Assembly (NCBI RefSeq): GCF_003387575.1
Contig: NZ_QUAB01000048.1
Location: 1 to 64,000, forward strand
Origin: Microbacterium bovistercoris
GTDB lineage: Bacteria; Actinomycetota; Actinomycetes; Actinomycetales; Microbacteriaceae
Direction: 5' to 3'
DNA: 64,000 nt
Under the pieces are notes generated by a model. The model did no database searches. It saw only the letters and a list, made by a program, of their open reading frames with translations, and had not been told where the DNA came from. The position numbers and the translations under genes are program-made. Positions within the stretch are counted from its first letter, which is position 1. Each line of letters begins with the position of its first letter. Below, piece after piece: positions 35,606 through 43,583 of this stretch.

Positions 35606-36454
35606 TCAGCCGCCGAGGGGGATCTGACGGCGGTTGATCTGGCTCGGCTCCGTGGTGTTGATGACGGTCGGCGTGCCGCTCGACGTGTCGATGAAGAACA
35701 CGCCGGTCTGCCCGTCGCCGACGGGGAAGCCCCAGGTTCCGCCTGGCGTCTCGGGCTGCGGGCCCTGCACGACCTTCATCGGCTCCGGCATCTCCCCCTT
35801 GACGACCTCGATCGGCGTCAGGGTCGCCGACGATGAGAAGCCGACGCGCGGGGTACGCAGGGTCACGTCGTCCGGGTCGCCCTTGACGCTCGCGAACACG
35901 ATGATCTCGGCCTCGTCCACCCACTCGGCGAGCTGCGCACGCGAGGCCCCGGGGATGTCTTCGGACTGCCCCGCGAGCACGCGCGCGAAAGCGCGCTGCG
36001 CGCCCGAATCGTCGTGCAGCCCGACATAGCCGAACAGCTCGTAGCCCTCGCCCGCCGCCTTCAGCACGAAGATGCCCTCGTGCTTGGCGTCGTAGGAGTC
36101 GTTCGCCTCGCCGACGAGCGCGTAGTAGGTGTCCTCCGGCTTGGTGACCGTGATCGTCTCGGGCGCCTCGCCCTTCATCACCTCGCTCACGCGCACGGTC
36201 GCGACCTGCGCGGGGAAGGCGTCCTGATCGAGATCAGTGATCTCCGGGCCGACCGACTCGACGGTGCCGTAGACGATGAGATCGGCGGCCGGTACGAGCG
36301 TGCTGATCCGCTCGGACGGGTTCGGATCCTGCACGGCTGCGGTCGACGACGAACGGGGGGTGGGCATCGGATCCTCCTCAGGGGCTGCACTGCACGCGGT
36401 CAACACGAGCGACACGACCGCGACGGCGACCGCATGCGCTCGCCTCGCGCTCAT
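35606..36454 (-). CDS. Lipoprotein with two internal repeats
   Basis: 282 aa. Lipobox LVLTACSA gives an extracytoplasmic lipid anchor. After a 25-residue linker come two similar halves: 'LIVYGTVESVG...VRVSEVMKGEAPETITVTKPE...GIFVLKAAGEGYELFGY' (about 58-150) and 'IIVFASVKG...LTPIEVVKGEMPEPMKVVQGP...GVFFIDTSSGTPTVI' (about 185-270). The shared VMKGE/VVKGE-x3-E-x-hydrophobic core suggests duplicated beta domains. Function unknown. The ATG overlaps the stop of the peptidase gene, so it is coupled to it and could be its anchor, target or immunity partner. Confidence 0.85.
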   Translation of the reverse strand: MSARRAHAVAVAVVSLVLTACSAAPEEDPMPTPRSSSTAAVQDPNPSERISTLVPAADLIVYGTVESVGPEITDLDQDAFPAQVATVRVSEVMKGEAPETITVTKPEDTYYALVGEANDSYDAKHEGIFVLKAAGEGYELFGYVGLHDDSGAQRAFARVLAGQSEDIPGASRAQLAEWVDEAEIIVFASVKGDPDDVTLRTPRVGFSSSATLTPIEVVKGEMPEPMKVVQGPQPETPGGTWGFPVGDGQTGVFFIDTSSGTPTVINTTEPSQINRRQIPLGG

Positions 36455-37770
36455 CTCCGTCCGACCTCGACGACGTTGAACGACTTCGTGAACTCTTCCA
36501 TGCTCATGGTGAACGTGCCGTCCGGCGGCGTGGTCAGTTCGCCGCCCGCGGCGCGGATCTCATCCTCATGCCCGTTGTTGCTCCCCCAGGGGTTGCGGAG
36601 CACGACCATCTGCTCGCCGTCGACCTCATAGGTGTCGAGGACGGTGAGTGCGTGCCCACCGTCTTCGAACCCCAGCTGTCCGTTCTGCGCGCTCGCGACG
36701 ACAGGGCGCCCGTCGTCGAGCGCCGCGTCGATGTCGTCGTAGCTGTCCGCGACGTCGTTCCCGCCGGTGAGCCAGTCCCACATTCCGCCGTCGTGGTCCT
36801 TGATGTCGGCGTCCTCGCCGTAGATGTCCTCCATGACCTCACGCGCCCAGCCGCCGTTGTCGAGGTCCTCGTAACCGATCTTGTTCGCGTAGGCGCCCTC
36901 GATGATGCGCACCCACAGAGCCTGGTCGGTGTCGGAGACCTGGTCTTCGGTGACCACGACGTCTCCGTCGGCGAAGTGCACGGTGTACGAGCCATCGCCG
37001 TTGACCGTGATCATGTCCATGATCCTGTCGGGGTCGACGTTCGCGATGCCGGCGAGCGTGGCCAGCAGATAGCAGTCGCCGATGCTGCCCTGGTGCACGT
37101 CATCGGGGCCCGGAATCCCGTTCGGATAGAGCGCCGGGTCGCCGACCGGCGGAAGCTCCTCGCCGTTGCGGATCCTGTCGAGACGCGGCTCGGACAGCGC
37201 AGCGACCGCCTCGTCGTAGCAGTCCCGCCAGTCGACGAAGCGGTTGTTCCACTGCACCGCGACGGCGTCCCACTCGGACTGTGCATCCTGCGAGGCTGAC
37301 AGCAGTCTGTTGTACGCGGCGTTCTGGTCGTCGTAGTCCTCGACTGCGGGGTCTGGCTCGTCCGCACCTCTCGCCGCGGCCACGGCGGCGTTCTTCGCCT
37401 CCCAGGCCTCCTTGCACGACACGGCCAGCGCGTTGAGGGCGTTCTGATGGTCCTCGGTCGCCTCGCCGTAGGCACGCAGTGCAGCGCCGACCGGCCAGTA
37501 GATCGCACCGGCGACGGCGAGCAGCTGCGCGGAGTCGCCGATCGCGGAACGCAGCTTGTCGACGGCCTCGCCGGAGACCGCCCACTGCGACATCTCGGCC
37601 TCCCCGAGCATCTTCAGCTGGGCGCTGACGGTGCCCATCAGGCTGCCGTAGGTCTCCATCCTCTGGCCGTTCGCCCGCACGGTCTGCGGCTCGCCGGTCA
37701 TGGTGCGGATCTGCTCACCGACGCCGAACGCCTCGCCTGCGGTACCGGCATCCACCTGCTCGTACGCCAC
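36451..37770 (-). CDS. Calpain-type (family C2) cysteine peptidase with WXG-like N-terminus
   Basis: 439 aa. Residues 1-200 are long helices like an ESX/LXG substrate, with WNNRF and WRDCYDEAV near 175-188. The calpain core follows: catalytic Cys233 in DDVHQGSIGDCYLLATLAG, His373 in GGHALTVLDTYEV and Asn393 in LRNPWGSNNG, all three present. No signal peptide, so secretion would need a type VII-like route. It lies 2 bp after the WXG100-like gene and overlaps the lipoprotein gene. GTG start with GAGGGAG upstream. Likely a secreted or polymorphic effector; the target is unknown. Confidence 0.9.
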   Translation of the reverse strand: MAYEQVDAGTAGEAFGVGEQIRTMTGEPQTVRANGQRMETYGSLMGTVSAQLKMLGEAEMSQWAVSGEAVDKLRSAIGDSAQLLAVAGAIYWPVGAALRAYGEATEDHQNALNALAVSCKEAWEAKNAAVAAARGADEPDPAVEDYDDQNAAYNRLLSASQDAQSEWDAVAVQWNNRFVDWRDCYDEAVAALSEPRLDRIRNGEELPPVGDPALYPNGIPGPDDVHQGSIGDCYLLATLAGIANVDPDRIMDMITVNGDGSYTVHFADGDVVVTEDQVSDTDQALWVRIIEGAYANKIGYEDLDNGGWAREVMEDIYGEDADIKDHDGGMWDWLTGGNDVADSYDDIDAALDDGRPVVASAQNGQLGFEDGGHALTVLDTYEVDGEQMVVLRNPWGSNNGHEDEIRAAGGELTTPPDGTFTMSMEEFTKSFNVVEVGRR

Positions 37771-37772
37771 GC

Positions 37773-38054
37773 TCAGGCTCCCTCGTCCAGTTCACTGTAC
37801 GACTCGATCACGGCGTCGAGGCGGGTGCCGACGCCGTCGAGCGCGGCGATCAGGTCGTCGCGCTTCGGCTCCCACGACCCGCGGAAATCGGATGCCAGGG
37901 AGCCGAGCTGCGCGCGCTCGTACGGTGCGCCGATGGCACCGGCGACATCACCGTTGCGCTCCGGTGCGTCCTCGAGCTCCGCGATGATCCGCGTGATCGA
38001 CTCGCGCACACCCGACAGCAGGTCGTAGTCGATCTTGACCTTCTCGGCGGCCAT
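37773..38054 (-). CDS. WXG100-like small helical protein
   Basis: 93 aa, two predicted helices (KIDYDLLSGVRESITRIIAELEDA and KRDDLIAALDGVGTRLDAVIESY) separated by a turn that holds GSWE (Trp61). This length and layout match ESX-type WXG100 proteins, although the turn is not a strict WXG. It is the first gene of a three-gene unit with the calpain-like peptidase and lipoprotein. It may be the co-secreted chaperone of the peptidase. GGGGGAG precedes the ATG. Confidence 0.8.
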   Translation of the reverse strand: MAAEKVKIDYDLLSGVRESITRIIAELEDAPERNGDVAGAIGAPYERAQLGSLASDFRGSWEPKRDDLIAALDGVGTRLDAVIESYSELDEGA

Positions 38055-38111
38055 TGCTCACTCCCCCCGGATCCGAACTTCCCTCACAAGCTAACGGGCC
38101 GGCGGGCGCAT

Positions 38112-38137
38112 GCCCATGGGCAGAACTCCCCATGGGC
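38112..38137. terminator. Hairpin GCCCATGGG / CCCATGGGC
   Basis: Arms 38112-38120 and 38129-38137 are perfect complements with an 8-nt loop. Each arm is also part of the palindrome GCCCATGGGC. It lies just past the hemE stop on minus, before the WXG-like gene. Confidence 0.5.
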
Positions 38138-38143
38138 TCGGCG

Positions 38144-39157
38144 TCACAGCTCGCCGTGGGCGAGCGCGACGATGCGGGTCAGCTGGTCGGGATCGGTCTC
38201 CGGCGGCACACCATGGCCGAGGTTGAGGATGTGGCCCTTGGCGCCGCGGCCGCGCGCGATGACATCGCGCACGTGCGCCTCGAGCACCGGCCACGGCGCC
38301 TGAAGCAGCGCGGGGTCGATGTTGCCCTGCACGGCGACGTCGGGGCCGAGGATGCCGATGGCCTCGTCGAGCGGCATCCGCCAGTCGACGCCGACCGCCG
38401 AAGCGGCGCCGTCCAGGCGCATGTCGGTGAGGAACGGACCGGTGCCGACGCCGAAGTGGATGGCGGGCACGCCGATGCCGTCGATGACCTCGCGCGAGTG
38501 CGGGGCGACGTAACTGCGGTAGTCGGCGGTGGACAGGGATCCTGCCCAGGAGTCGAAGAGCTGCACGACGGATGCTCCGGCGTCGCGCTGGGTCTCGAGG
38601 AAGCGCCGCGACACGGCGGCGAGCCAGCCGGCGAGGCGGTGCCACGACACCGGGTCGGCGTGCATCATGGCGCGGGCGCGCAGGTGCTCCTTCGACGGTC
38701 CGCCCTCGACGAGATAAGCGGCGAGCGTGAAGGGCGCGCCCGCGAAGCCGATCAGCGGGGTGTCGCCGAGCTCAGCGGTGACGATCCGCACAGCAGCGGC
38801 GATCGCGTCTCCGTCGAGCGTGGCGGGGTCGATCGCGATGAGCCGCTCCACGTCGTCGGCCGTGCGCGCCGGGTTCGCGAACACCGGCCCTCGCCCGGGC
38901 ACGATCTCGACCTCGACGCCCGCCAGCCGCAGCGGGATGACGATGTCGCTGAAGAACACCGCCGCGTCGACGCCGTGCCGGCGCACGGGCTGCAGCGTGA
39001 TCTCGGCCGCGAGGTCAGGGGTCAGGCAGGCGTCCAGCATCCGCGTGCCGACGCGCAGCTCGCGGTACTCGGGAAGCGAGCGCCCCGCCTGCCGCATGAA
39101 CCAGACAGGGGTGCGGTCAACGGTCTCTCCGGCCAGTGCGCGCAGCAGGTCACTCAT
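38144..39157 (-). CDS. hemE: Uroporphyrinogen decarboxylase
   Basis: 337 aa. Converts uroporphyrinogen III to coproporphyrinogen III. The N-terminal [16 protein letters not shown] is the substrate-binding signature with the invariant Arg residues; '[13 protein letters not shown]', '[17 protein letters not shown]' and 'HFGVGTG' are further family blocks, and the C-terminus '[17 protein letters not shown]' is typical. AAAGGATGGG precedes the ATG. It shares direction with hemY, but the peptidase module and a hairpin lie between, so the ancestral hemE-hemY operon is split. Confidence 0.97.
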   Translation of the reverse strand: MSDLLRALAGETVDRTPVWFMRQAGRSLPEYRELRVGTRMLDACLTPDLAAEITLQPVRRHGVDAAVFFSDIVIPLRLAGVEVEIVPGRGPVFANPARTADDVERLIAIDPATLDGDAIAAAVRIVTAELGDTPLIGFAGAPFTLAAYLVEGGPSKEHLRARAMMHADPVSWHRLAGWLAAVSRRFLETQRDAGASVVQLFDSWAGSLSTADYRSYVAPHSREVIDGIGVPAIHFGVGTGPFLTDMRLDGAASAVGVDWRMPLDEAIGILGPDVAVQGNIDPALLQAPWPVLEAHVRDVIARGRGAKGHILNLGHGVPPETDPDQLTRIVALAHGEL

Positions 39158-39199
39158 GCGCCCATCCTTTCATCGGCGCCTATGCGTGCGCCTTGCCTC

Positions 39200-39231
39200 T
39201 CGACAAGCGCGCACCGAGCCCCTAGGCTCGG
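39200..39231 (+). promoter_or_regulatory. Promoter TCGACA-N17-TAGGCT with overlapping palindrome
   Basis: TCGACA (39200-39205) and TAGGCT (39223-39228) are 17 bp apart, near the sigma-70 consensus for actinobacteria. CCGAGCC (39214-39220) and GGCTCGG (39225-39231) form a perfect inverted repeat over the -10 element, a natural operator site. It would drive the leader peptide and RIO-kinase gene. Confidence 0.5.
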
Positions 39232-39276
39232 GGGCGCACCGGGATCGGCTCGGATGCCCGAGGGAAGGAGTGCCTG

Positions 39277-39339
39277 ATGAACGTCTTCGTCGTCGTGCCT
39301 GCCCTCGACATCCACTCATCTGAGGCCGCCCGCCACTGA
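39277..39339 (+). CDS. Predicted 20-residue leader peptide
   Basis: ATG at 39277, TGA at 39337, peptide MNVFVVVPALDIHSSEAARH. It has the best Shine-Dalgarno of the neighbourhood (GGAAGGAG, 7 nt spacing), lies 36 nt before the RIO-kinase GTG and follows a good promoter. GAGGCC and CAC within its last codons can pair with GTGGCCTC at 39350-39357, which lies just before the kinase RBS. This arrangement suits translational attenuation or coupling. No known leader family recognised. Confidence 0.5.
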   Translation: MNVFVVVPALDIHSSEAARH

Positions 39340-39375
39340 CATCCTCGCGGTGGCCTCCTCTCCTGGAGCACCATC

Positions 39376-40209
39376 GTGAACAAGCCGTCTTTCGACGCGT
39401 CCCCTTTCGACATCACCCTCTCCTTCGCCGACACGAGCCTGGTCGAGAACCAGCGCTGGAGCACGTGGCAGGCGGTGACGCCCTCCGAGCGCGGCCCCGA
39501 GCCGCGACCCGGCTGGGTGGTCACCTCGGCCGACGCCGTCGACACCGAACTCGGCATCCTCAAGACCGGCAAGGAGGCCGACGTCTTCCTCATCGAGCGC
39601 GCCGTGCCCTTCGATCGGTCGCAGCGCTCGCTGCTCGCAGCCAAGCGGTACCGGTCGACCGAGCACCGCACCTTCCACCGCTCCGCTGTCTACACCGAGG
39701 GGCGGAGCACCCGGAACACCCGTGACACCCGGGCGCTCGCGAGGAAGTCCACACACGGACGCGCCGTCGCCGCGGCGCAGTGGTCGTTCGCCGAGTTCGA
39801 GGCGCTCTGCCGGATGCACGAGCTCGGCGCCCCTGTCCCCTACCCCGTGCAGGTGGACGGCACCGAGGTGCTGATGGAGTTCATCGGCCATGACGGCGTC
39901 GCGGCGCCGCGACTCGCGCAGGTTCGCGAGGGGCTCGACGACTGCTTCGCGCAGGTCGCCGAGATCCTGCGGATCTTCGCGCGGGCGGGATTGGTGCACG
40001 GCGACCTCTCCGCGTACAACCTGCTCGTGCACGACGGGCGCGTGGTGGTCATCGACCTTCCGCAGATCGTCGACCTGGCCGCGAACCCGCAGGGCTGGGA
40101 TCTGCTGCACCGCGACTGCGTGAACGTGTGCGACTGGTTCGCCCGCAGGGGCGTCGAGGCCGACCCCGACGAGCTGATCGCCGAGCTGATCGCGGAGTCG
40201 TTCGGCTGA
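39376..40209 (+). CDS. RIO-type serine protein kinase
   Basis: 277 aa. RIO1-like fold: nucleotide loop LKTGKEADVF (the STGKEA-type motif), Lys90 in AAKRYR, the catalytic loop LVHGDLSAYNLLV (Asp210, Asn215) and the metal-binding IDLPQ (Asp227), which corresponds to the RIO IDxPQ. RIO proteins act in ribosome maturation in archaea and eukaryotes; bacterial ones are rare and poorly studied. GTG start at 39376 with GGAG upstream. Regulated, probably, through the upstream leader peptide and palindromic promoter. Confidence 0.9.
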   Translation: MNKPSFDASPFDITLSFADTSLVENQRWSTWQAVTPSERGPEPRPGWVVTSADAVDTELGILKTGKEADVFLIERAVPFDRSQRSLLAAKRYRSTEHRTFHRSAVYTEGRSTRNTRDTRALARKSTHGRAVAAAQWSFAEFEALCRMHELGAPVPYPVQVDGTEVLMEFIGHDGVAAPRLAQVREGLDDCFAQVAEILRIFARAGLVHGDLSAYNLLVHDGRVVVIDLPQIVDLAANPQGWDLLHRDCVNVCDWFARRGVEADPDELIAELIAESFG

Positions 40210-40258
40210 GCGGCAGTCCTCTCACGACGGGCGTCAGGATGCACAAAGGTCGGCGGCG

Positions 40259-40271
40259 TAGAATCCCCCCG
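40259..40271 (+). promoter_or_regulatory. -10 element TAGAAT, leaderless start of hemA
   Basis: TAGAAT at 40259-40264 is followed by six C residues and then the GTG of hemA, so the transcript would begin at the start codon. No Shine-Dalgarno sequence is present, in agreement. Confidence 0.55.
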
Positions 40272-41560
40272 TGCTGGTCTGCGTCTCGGCGAGTCATCGA
40301 ACCGCCTCCTTCGAGTTGCTCGAACGCCTCAGCCGCACGCCTGACTCCGTCGCCCCCGCTCTGATGGCCGGCGGCGCGCAGGGTGCGGTCGTCTTGGCGA
40401 CGTGCAACCGTTTCGAGGCGTACGTCGAGATCGACGCTGAACCGGCGGATGCCGCAGACGCCGTGCGCGATGCGGTGGTGACGGCCACCGGCATCCCCGC
40501 GGAGGACCTGGACGGTTCCTACCAGGTGCTCACCGACCGCCGTGTGCCGGAGCACCTGTTCGCCGTCGCATCCGGCCTGGAGTCGGTCGTCTCCGGGGAG
40601 GGCGAGATCGCCGGCCAGGTGCGCCGGGCGCTCACCACCGCCCGCAAGAGCGGCACCACCTCCCCCGAGCTCGAGCGCCTGTTCCAGCGCGCCAGCCAGG
40701 CACAGCGCAAGGTGAAGAACGACACCGCCCTCTCCCGCGCAGGACGCTCGCTGGTGCGCCTCGCGCTGGAGCTGGCCGACAGTCGCATCGCGGACTGGGG
40801 CGCGGAGCGCGTTCTGCTGGTCGGCACCGGCGCCTATGCCGCCGTCACCCTTGCGACGCTGCGCGAGCGCGGCGCGATGGACATCGCGGTGCACTCCCCC
40901 TCCGGCCGGGCCGCGGCGTTCGCGAAGAAGCACGGCATCCGCGCGATCACCGGTGACGAGTACGCCACCGAAGCCCGCCGCTCGACGCTGCTGATCACCT
41001 GCACGACCGCGACCGAACCCGTGCTCGGCACCGAGCAGCTGCAGCGGCCGGTATCCGCCGTCGCGGCGGGATGTCCGGTAGCGCACCAGGGCCCGGGCCA
41101 GCTCGTGATCGACCTGGGGATGCCGCGCAACGTCGACCCCGCCGTCTCGCAGCTCGAGGGCGTCGCGCTGCTCGACCTGGAGACCATCAGGCTGCACGCC
41201 CCGCTGGAGGAGCTGCAGGCGACGGATGCCGCGCGTTCGATCGTGAGCGCCGCAGCCGCCGACTTCCACGTGGTCGGCGCCCGGCAGAGCGTCACTCCCG
41301 CCGTGGTCGCACTGCGCTCGCACATCTTCGGCCTGCTCGAGGACGAGATCGAGCGCGCCCGCCGCCGCGGCGACGAGGACGGCCGTGTCGAACAGTCCAT
41401 GCGCCACCTCGCCGGCGTGCTGCTGCACACCCCCACGACGCGGGCGCACGACCTGGCCGATGCCGGTCGCGCGCACGAGTTCCTGGGCGCGCTCGAGACG
41501 CTGTACGGGCTGACTCCGGATAATCCGGCATCCGAGGCATCCGGAACCGCCACCGCCTGA
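40271..41560 (+). CDS. hemA: Glutamyl-tRNA reductase
   Basis: 429 aa. First committed step of C5 tetrapyrrole synthesis: NADPH-dependent reduction of glutamyl-tRNA to glutamate-1-semialdehyde. Catalytic Cys45 in VVLATCNRFEAY, 'SGEGEIAGQVRRAL' and 'LVGTGAYAAVTLATLRERGA' for NADPH are clear; the C-terminal dimerisation helix follows. It is normally the point of heme feedback regulation. It lies on plus, away from the minus-strand hem genes, with a leaderless-type start. Confidence 0.96.
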   Translation: MLVCVSASHRTASFELLERLSRTPDSVAPALMAGGAQGAVVLATCNRFEAYVEIDAEPADAADAVRDAVVTATGIPAEDLDGSYQVLTDRRVPEHLFAVASGLESVVSGEGEIAGQVRRALTTARKSGTTSPELERLFQRASQAQRKVKNDTALSRAGRSLVRLALELADSRIADWGAERVLLVGTGAYAAVTLATLRERGAMDIAVHSPSGRAAAFAKKHGIRAITGDEYATEARRSTLLITCTTATEPVLGTEQLQRPVSAVAAGCPVAHQGPGQLVIDLGMPRNVDPAVSQLEGVALLDLETIRLHAPLEELQATDAARSIVSAAAADFHVVGARQSVTPAVVALRSHIFGLLEDEIERARRRGDEDGRVEQSMRHLAGVLLHTPTTRAHDLADAGRAHEFLGALETLYGLTPDNPASEASGTATA

Positions 41561-41710
41561 GCGGCGCGCCCGACTCCTGCTGCACACGACGGAGAACCCA
41601 GCGAGTTCTTCACTTGTTCGGCCCTGCAACGGCCCGACGGCTCAGAGCCGTCTGAGGCGGCGTATGCTCGGTCGTACCAGCCCCATCACCCGGAAGCACG
41701 AGGAGGAACC

Positions 41711-41950
41711 ATGTCGCCGGACACGATCGCGATGATCATCGCCCTCTTCGCTTTCGCGGTGAGCGTCGTGGTCGCGACCGCCGCACTACTCGCCCACCAG
41801 ACACGGACGCTGGACGCGCGATTCGAGAAGATCGACGCTCGGTTCGAGAAGGTCGACAGCCGGTTCGAGAAGATCGACACCGAGCTCGGCGAGATCAAGG
41901 TCGCGGTCGCGCGACTGGAGGGGCCGCTGCCGAAGCTGCAGCGGCTCTGA
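41711..41950 (+). CDS. Small membrane protein with coiled-coil repeats
   Basis: 79 aa. Residues 4-28 form one transmembrane helix (TIAMIIALFAFAVSVVVATAALLA). A repeated heptad-like unit follows three times (ARFEKID, ARFEKVD, SRFEKID), then 'TELGEIKVAVARLEG'. This is a short coiled coil of the type seen in DUF-class membrane-tethered proteins. The perfect AGGAGGA Shine-Dalgarno 4 nt before the ATG makes the gene convincing. Function unknown. Confidence 0.82.
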   Translation: MSPDTIAMIIALFAFAVSVVVATAALLAHQTRTLDARFEKIDARFEKVDSRFEKIDTELGEIKVAVARLEGPLPKLQRL

Positions 41951-41965
41951 CCCGCTTCCGCACAC

Positions 41966-42376
41966 ATGATGGAGACGCTGGACGACGGACCGTTCTTCCA
42001 CGGCACGAAGGCAGACCTGCAGCCGGGTGACCTGCTCACCGCGGGGTTCCGCTCGAACTACCGGCCCGAGGTCGTGATGAACCACATCTACTTCACGGCA
42101 CTGCGTGACGGAGCCGGTCTCGCGGCCGAACTGGCCGCGGGCGACGGCGAGCCCCGGGTGTACCTCGTCGAGCCGACCGGCGACTTCGAGAACGATCCGA
42201 ACGTCACCGACAAGAAGTTCCCCGGCAATCCGACGCGCTCCTACCGCAGCACGGAGCCGCTTCGCGTGCTCGCGGTGGTCGACGACTGGACGCGGCTGAC
42301 GCCGGAGGCACTGCAGACGTGGCGCGACAATCTCGCCCGTATGCGCGCCGAGGGCGGCGGCGAGATCATCAATTAG
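41966..42376 (+). CDS. arr: Rifampin ADP-ribosyltransferase (Arr family)
   Basis: 136 aa. Inactivates rifamycins by ADP-ribosylation using NAD. The whole pattern fits Arr: FFHGTKADLQPGDLL (catalytic His), 'NHIYFTALRDGAGLAAELAAG' (Tyr), 'VYLVEPTGDFENDPNVTDKKFPGNPTRSYRS' and 'VLAVVDDWTRL'. Size equals Arr-2/Arr-ms. Chromosomal Arr is common in actinobacteria. The ATG at 41966 or 41969 lacks a Shine-Dalgarno sequence and lies 15 bp after the coiled-coil gene, so translation may be coupled. It ends within the stop of the convergent gene. Confidence 0.92.
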   Translation: MMETLDDGPFFHGTKADLQPGDLLTAGFRSNYRPEVVMNHIYFTALRDGAGLAAELAAGDGEPRVYLVEPTGDFENDPNVTDKKFPGNPTRSYRSTEPLRVLAVVDDWTRLTPEALQTWRDNLARMRAEGGGEIIN

Positions 42377-42933
42377 CGCGCCCGGTACCTCGCGTAGAGC
42401 ACGCCGCTGTCCGGGAACGACCGCTCCTCGACGAGGTCGAGATCGAGGCGCACATCGTCAGGGAAGAACCTCTTGCCGCCGCCGACCACGCTGGTCGTGA
42501 TGAACAGGTGGTAGTCGTCGACCAGGCCGGCGCGGATCGCCTGCGCGGCGAGGTTCGGCCCGTCCACGGTGAGATCGTGGTCGGACTCCTCTTTGAGGCG
42601 ACGCACCGCATCCGGGTCGAAGGACCGCTCGATGCGCGTGCGCTCGCTCGACGGGGCCGGCAGCGTCGTGGAGTACACGACCTTCTGCGCCGCGCGCCAG
42701 TCCTCGGCGTACTGCAGGATGTGCGGCGGCACTTCGGGACCGGGTTCGACCGTCTCCCAGTAGACCATCGTCTCGTACATCCGGCGTCCGTAGAGATACG
42801 TGCCCACGGGGCGGAACAGGTCGTTCACGAACGTGTGCACCTCGGGGTCGTCGGCCGCTCTGCCGAGGCCGCCCTCCTCCGCCTCCGCGTATCCGTCCAG
42901 CGAGGTGATCATCGAATAGATGAGTCTTCCCAT
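42373..42933 (-). CDS. RibD C-terminal/dihydrofolate reductase-family protein
   Basis: 186 aa. Dihydrofolate-reductase-like fold of the RibD C-terminal type: MGRLIYSMITSLDGYAEAE..., 'TYLYGRRMYETMVYWETV', 'KVVYSTTLPAPSSERTRIERSF', 'DLTVDGPNLAAQAIRAGLVDDYHLFITTSVVGGGKRFF'. NADPH-dependent reductase; substrate unknown (not a true DHFR). GAGAGGAG precedes the ATG. Its TAA overlaps the Arr stop. Confidence 0.9.
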   Translation of the reverse strand: MGRLIYSMITSLDGYAEAEEGGLGRAADDPEVHTFVNDLFRPVGTYLYGRRMYETMVYWETVEPGPEVPPHILQYAEDWRAAQKVVYSTTLPAPSSERTRIERSFDPDAVRRLKEESDHDLTVDGPNLAAQAIRAGLVDDYHLFITTSVVGGGKRFFPDDVRLDLDLVEERSFPDSGVLYARYRAR

Positions 42934-43010
42934 CAGGTGCTCCTCTCGTTCCGATGATCTTCTCGCGCACGCGCTCCCGCCGTAACCCCTCGCGGTGCGA
43001 GACTGGAGGC

Positions 43011-43583
43011 ATGGCCCTTCACATCACCGGAGACACCGCCGCAGACGAGCTGCTGACCGAGAATCCCCTCGCCCTGCTGGTGGGCATGCTGCTGGATCAG
43101 CAGGTCGCGATGGAGACCGCCTTCGCGGGTCCGCTCAAGATCGAGCAGCGCACGGGAGCGACGGATGCCGCCACGATCGCGTCGATGGATCCTGAGGAGT
43201 TCCTCGCCGCCTTCAAGCAGACACCGTCGGTGCACCGATTCCCCGGTTCGATGGCGACGCGCGTGCAGTCGCTGTGCCAGACGCTGGTCGACGACTGGGG
43301 CGGGGATGCCGCGGCGCTGTGGACCTCCGGCGACCCGGACGGCCCCACCGTACTCAAGCGGCTGAAGGCCCTGCCCGGCTTCGGCGAGCAGAAGGCGAAG
43401 ATCTTCCTGGCACTGCTCGGCAAGCAGTACGGGTTCACCGGCGAGGGCTGGCGCGAGGCATCCGCCCCCTACGGCGAGGAGGGGTCGTTCCGCAGCGTCG
43501 CCGACATCGTCTCTCCCGAGTCGCTGACGAAGGTGCGCGAGCACAAGCGCGCGATGAAGGCGGCCGCCAAGGCCGCGAAATGA
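43011..43583 (+). CDS. HhH-GPD-type base-excision DNA repair-like protein
   Basis: 190 aa. Predicted DNA glycosylase of the HhH-GPD superfamily, actinobacterial short form: 'ENPLALLVGMLLDQQVAMETAFAGPLKIEQRTGATDAATIASMDPEEF' is the opening helical bundle and 'LKALPGFGEQKAKIFLALLGKQYG' the helix-hairpin-helix motif. The usual glycosylase catalytic Asp after the HhH is not obvious, so activity is uncertain. GGAGGC precedes the ATG at 43011. The stop overlaps the next start (ATGA). Confidence 0.85.
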   Translation: MALHITGDTAADELLTENPLALLVGMLLDQQVAMETAFAGPLKIEQRTGATDAATIASMDPEEFLAAFKQTPSVHRFPGSMATRVQSLCQTLVDDWGGDAAALWTSGDPDGPTVLKRLKALPGFGEQKAKIFLALLGKQYGFTGEGWREASAPYGEEGSFRSVADIVSPESLTKVREHKRAMKAAAKAAK

